Assembly: GCA_019918135.1 (NCBI GenBank)
Contig: WBZZ01002130.1
Span: 35,001 to 99,000 of the forward strand
From: Paulinella micropora
Taxonomy: Eukaryota; Cercozoa; Imbricatea; Euglyphida; Paulinellidae
Reading direction: 5' to 3'
DNA length: 64,000 nt
Below the pieces are notes generated by a model, which was not told where the DNA came from, searched no databases, and saw only the letters and a program-made list of their open reading frames with translations. Below are positions 59,731-64,000 of the stretch, piece after piece; the stretch's first letter is position 1; every line of letters begins with the position of its first letter. Position numbers and translations under genes: made by a program.

Positions 59731-62700
59731 TTATATATGCATCCTTGTCCCTTCTAAGGGTTCGGGATTCGACACGCCTGTACAACCAGGCCGCCTGCTA
59801 TGAGAAATCATAGTAGAGAAAAGCCCTGGAGCTTCACTACAACCCTGCAATCCTACTTCTGCAACTGCCTGGTCTGGCCCTTCGGGTGTGTGTGTGTGTG
59901 TGTGTGCGTGTGTGTCTGTATGTGTATAGATACATGAGGATTTGTACCCATGGCGGCACCCCTCTTCTCCTCCTGGTATTTTCCTCTTTTCTCTCGAAGG
60001 ACCCCCCTGCACGCTTTGTTTCGGAGTAGGGGAGATGTGATACCCGTGTTCCTGCCCCCTGCACCCCACTGGTTACACCTACTAGTCCAGGCTCCTCTTG
60101 GATCCAATGTCCCTTCTCAGCCTACGTTCCTGTCATGTAGCATCCCGCTGCAGCAAGATCACCCTGCAGCTGCCTGCGTCGCCAACAACCAAGCAACCAA
60201 CCAACATGCCCCCTACTCTCTCGTGTGTTCTGTTACATGGTCTTTCCTTTGTGATACCTTTTGCTGCCCCATACCCGCACGTATCGTTCCTTGGATTTAC
60301 CCTCTTTCTTTTTTCGCGTCTGCATTATTGGCAAGTGGGTTTTTTCTGCGTCGTGTCCTGAAACAAGATCACCCTACCTGCGTCGCCAGCAACCAAGCAG
60401 CCAACCAACATTAAGATTACCCTGCCTGCGTCGCCAGCAACCAAGCAGTCAACCAACATGCTCCCCCCTGCTTCCTAGAGTAATCTGCTGCATGGTCTTT
60501 CCTGTTGCCGCTCCATACCCGAAGAAGAGTTCGCATTCGTCGTTCCTTGGATGAGCCCTTCTTCTTTTCTCGCGCCTGAGCTCTTGGCGAGTATGTTCTC
60601 TGCGATCCCCGGTGTGTTCTCTGCAATCCCCCAAGTCCACGGAGCATCATGATAGCGCTTTGATTTACAAACTCAAAACTCCAAACTCCAAACTACAAAC
60701 TCCAAACTCAAAACTACTAACTCTAAACTACTAACTCCAAACTCTAAGCTTCAACTACCAATGATCCTGCAGCTAGCACTGTCCGCACATCTGGCGATAC
60801 TGCCCATTACCCTAGTATCCAACCCTATCTAACCTTCTTACCATACATTTACCTTAAACTATACTCTCTGTTCCGCCCGCCCTGCAGGCTCCCGGCCTAA
60901 CTAGCCGGGGGACTAATAACGTGCTCATAAGGAACTGTAACTCTACTTCAATTACCAATACCTTCAAGAAATACTGTATCACTGCCCCAACTCCAAACCT
61001 GGACGTTCCCGTATAGCCACTCACTAACCTATTTACAATAATTTCTGACACTTGCCTAGAAAGACTCTACCTCTACTCCAATTACTACCAACTTCAAGAC
61101 AAACTGTATTTTTTCACAAGGAACTTTGACACTGCTCCAATTCATGAGGAACTCTACCCACACTTCAGTACCTAACCTAAACTTCACTTCGTAACCAACG
61201 TATCGAGGAACCGACAATGCTCATGTAATACGATACAATTTAATCCAATATATCTTACTTTTTACTTTTTACCAGTATTTTCTCACCCCAGGTGCACTGG
61301 AAAAATTCATTTTTACTCTAGCAATTTCCTTTTTGCCTGAAAAATCAACTTGTATTCTTCCCACTGGCTGTACTATTTATCCTTCCACTTTAGCCTGCCT
61401 ACATCCCGCCGTTACTACACAACCAAAACCAATTCAATACCACAGCCAGACTTCCCACTCAGAACCTTCGTCGTGAGCTTACCTCACAAGCCCTGGAGAA
61501 AGAACGCACCTACCGTGGCAAACCCTTACTCTACTCAAAAACCAGCCCTTATACTTAATAAACCTTGAACCTAGCCCTTACTCAACCCTACCTCTAAACC
61601 TAATTAACCTCGGCAAAGGGGCGAGCACGGTCACTCGTGGTCCGGTAAACCCCTGTCAATAAATAACTATTCCTGAAAGTTATATATGCATCCTTGTCCC
61701 TTCTAAGGGTTCGGGATTCGACACGCCTGTACAACCAGGCCGCCTGCTATGAGAAATCATAGTAGAGAAAAGCCCTGGAGCTTCACTACAACCCTGCAAT
61801 CCTACTTCTGCAACTGCCTGGTCTGGCCCTTCGGGTGTGTGTGTGTGTGTGTGTGCGTGTGTGTCTGTATGTGTATAGATACATGAGGATTTGTACCCAT
61901 GGCGGCACCCCTCTTCTCCTCCTGGTATTTTCCTCTTTTCTCTCGAAGGACCCCCCTGCACGCTTTGTTTCGGAGTAGGGGAGATGTGATACCCGTGTTC
62001 CTGCCCCCTGCTCCCCACTGGTTACACCTACTAGTCCAGGCTCCTCTTGGATCCAATGTCCCTTCTCAGCCTACGTTCCTGTCATGTAGCATCCCGCTGC
62101 AGCAAGATCACCCTGCAGCTGCCTGCGTCGCCAACAACCAAGCAACCAACCAACATGCCCCCTACTCTCTCGTGTGTTCTGTTACATGGTCTTTCCTTTG
62201 TGATACCTTTTGCTGCCCCATACCCGCACGTATCGTTCCTTGGATTTACCCTCTTTCTTTTTTCGCGTCTGCATTATTGGCAAGTGGGTTTTTTCTGCGT
62301 CGTGTCCTGAAACAAGATCACCCTACCTGCGTCGCCAGCAACCAAGCAGCCAACCAACATTAAGATTACCCTGCCTGCGTCGCCAGCAACCAAGCAGTCA
62401 ACCAACATGCTCCCCCCTGCTTCCTAGTGTAATCTGCTGCATGGTCTTTCCTGTTGCCGCTCCATACCCGAAGAAGAGTTCGCATTCGTCGTTCCTTGGA
62501 TGAGCCCTTCTTCTTTTCTCGCGCCTGAGCTCTTGGCGAGTATGTTCTCTGCGATCCCCGGTGTGTTCTCTGCAATCCCCCAAGTCCACGGAGCATCATG
62601 ATAGCGCTTTGATTTACAAACTCAAAACTCCAAACTCCAAACTACAAACTCCAAACTCAAAACTACTAACTCTAAACTACAAACTCCAAACTCTAAGCTT

Positions 62701-64000
62701 CAACTACCAATGATCCTGCAGCTAGCACTGTCCGCACATCTGGCGATACTGCCCATTACCCTAGTATCCAACCCTATCTAACCTTCTTACCATACATTTA
62801 CCTTAAACTATACTCTCTGTTCCGCCCGCCCTGCAGGCTCCCGGCCTAACTAGCCGGGGACTAATAACGTGCTCATAAGGAACTGTAACTCTACTTCAAT
62901 TACCAATACCTTCAAGAAATACTGTATCACTGCCCCAACTCCAAACCTGGACGTTCCCGTATAGCCACTCACTAATCTATTTACAATAATTTCTGACACT
63001 TGCCTAGAAAGACTCTACCTCTACTCCAATTACTACCAACTTCAAGACAAACTGTATTTTTTCACAAGGAACTTTGACACTGCTCCAATTCATGAGGAAC
63101 TCTACCCACACTTCAGTACCTAACCTAAACTTCACTTCGTAACCAACGTATCGAGGAACCGACAATGCTCATGTAATACGATACAATTTAATCCAATATA
63201 TCTTACTTTTTACTTTTTACCAGTATTTTCTCACCCCAGGTGCACTGGAAAAATTCATTTTTACTCTAGCAATTTCCTTTTTGCCTGAAAAATCAACTTG
63301 TATTCTTCCCACTGGCTGTACTATTTATCCTTCCACTTTAGCCTGCCTACATCCCGCCGTTACTACACAACCAAAACCAATTCAATACCACAGCCAGACT
63401 TCCCACTCAGAACCTTCGTCGTGAGCTTACCTCACAAGCCCTGGAGAAAGAACGCACCTACCGTGGCAAACCCTTACTCTACTCAAAAACCAGCCCTTAT
63501 ACTTAATAAACCTTGAACCTAGCCCTTACTCAACCCTACCTCTAAACCTAATTAACCTCGGCAAAGGGGCGAGCACGGTCACTCGTGGTCCGGTAAACCC
63601 CTGTCAATAAATAACTATTCCTGAAAGTTATATATGCATCCTTGTCCCTTCTAAGGGTTCGGGATTCGACACGCCTGTACAACCAGGCCGCCTGCTATGA
63701 GAAATCATAGTAGAGAAAAGCCCTGGAGCTTCACTACAACCCTGCAATCCTACTTCTGCAACTGCCTGGTCTGGCCCTTCGGGTGTGTGTGTGTGTGTGT
63801 GTGTGCGTGTGTGTCTGTATGTGTATAGATACATGAGGATTTGTACCCATGGCGGCACCCCTCTTCTCCTCCTGGTATTTTCCTCTTTTCTCTCGAAGGA
63901 CCCCCCTGCACGCTTTGTTTCGGAGTAGGGGAGATGTGATACCCGTGTTCCTGCCCCCTGCTCCCCACTGGTTACACCTACTAGTCCAGGCTCCTCTTGG
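59718..64000. repeat. Tandem array of a 1.95 kb unit
   Basis: Unit starts CTATTCCTGAAAGTTATATA at 59718, 61667 and 63615 (periods 1949 and 1948 bp). Copies are nearly identical, with few substitutions (for example near 60061 and 60477). Each unit contains a GT microsatellite, three copies of an about 47-bp GCGTCGCC-AACCAAGCA repeat (near 60150, 60365 and 60412), a degenerate heptamer array and GCTCATAAGGAACT-type blocks. No gene is supportable: open frames are short and non-homologous. Satellite or subtelomeric repeat is likely. The window ends inside the third copy. Confidence 0.9.
60669..60750. repeat. Degenerate AAACTCC heptamer array
   Basis: About eleven 7-nt units: AAACTCA, AAACTCC, AAACTAC, AAACTCT, TAACTCC and similar. 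It recurs in the second copy of the large unit with one base change. It resembles a decayed telomere-like AAACCCT repeat, but no exact telomere run is present. Confidence 0.7.

Noticed and set aside
59731..63968. Frames repeated in the satellite (for example a 154-residue frame at 59950 and 61899)
   Set aside because: They recur only because the DNA repeats; no homology, and no conserved start context beyond the repeat itself.
1..64000. tRNA or rRNA genes
   Set aside because: No cloverleaf or rRNA-like segment was recognised by eye; a dedicated search was not possible.

Overview
The window looks like DNA from a protist-associated eukaryotic or giant-virus source, not a bacterium. Two genes carry short spliceosomal-type introns of about 50 nt (GTAA...TAG or GT...CAG, one with an ACTAAC branch site). 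AATAAA-like signals follow several genes, and bacterial operons, tRNA and rRNA are absent. The GC-rich part carries gene types common in nucleocytoplasmic large DNA viruses and their integrated remnants: protein-kinase-like genes, F-box/LRR, MYND fingers, a RecD/Pif1-like SF1 helicase, a Fanzor/TnpB nuclease, BspA-like LRR (DUF285) surface proteins and a GT31 glycosyltransferase. I cannot tell from sequence alone whether this is a free giant virus, an endogenous giant-virus region or a subtelomeric protist locus.

Layout. 1-3.5 kb: moderately AT-rich, no convincing gene. 3.5-14.75 kb: GC-rich genes separated by poly-G/poly-C tracts, palindromic repeats and a broken Fanzor element with a duplicated 3' end. 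14.75-33.55 kb: an AT-rich, compact polinton-like virus (PLV) or virophage-like provirus with rve integrase, S74-chaperone fibre, packaging ATPase, adenain-like protease, double-jelly-roll major capsid protein and protein-primed DNA polymerase B. 33.55-59.7 kb: GC-rich genes again, including a divergent pair of DUF285/PKD-like surface proteins and an array of about 285-bp palindromic units. 59.72 kb to the end: a tandem array of a roughly 1.95 kb unit, two full copies and a partial third, with a degenerate heptamer inside that resembles subtelomeric DNA.

Many long genes are interrupted by exactly one in-frame stop or a one-base shift: the kinases, the F-box/LRR gene, one DUF285 copy, fibre, integrase, ATPase, capsid and Fanzor. 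This is either widespread decay of an integrated element or indel error in the assembly. Homology on both sides of each break is clear, so these are annotated as single broken genes.

Within the PLV, genes are tightly packed with ATGA-type overlaps. Five copies of a double-hairpin element lie in the PLV, four of them directly before a gene start, and their stems covary. A second palindromic A/T motif precedes the major capsid gene and other genes and is a candidate late promoter. A small acidic-protein gene with three phase-0 micro-introns sits just inside the left end. The PLV polymerase is cut off at the right border, and both flanking GC-rich genes are cut off at the two borders.
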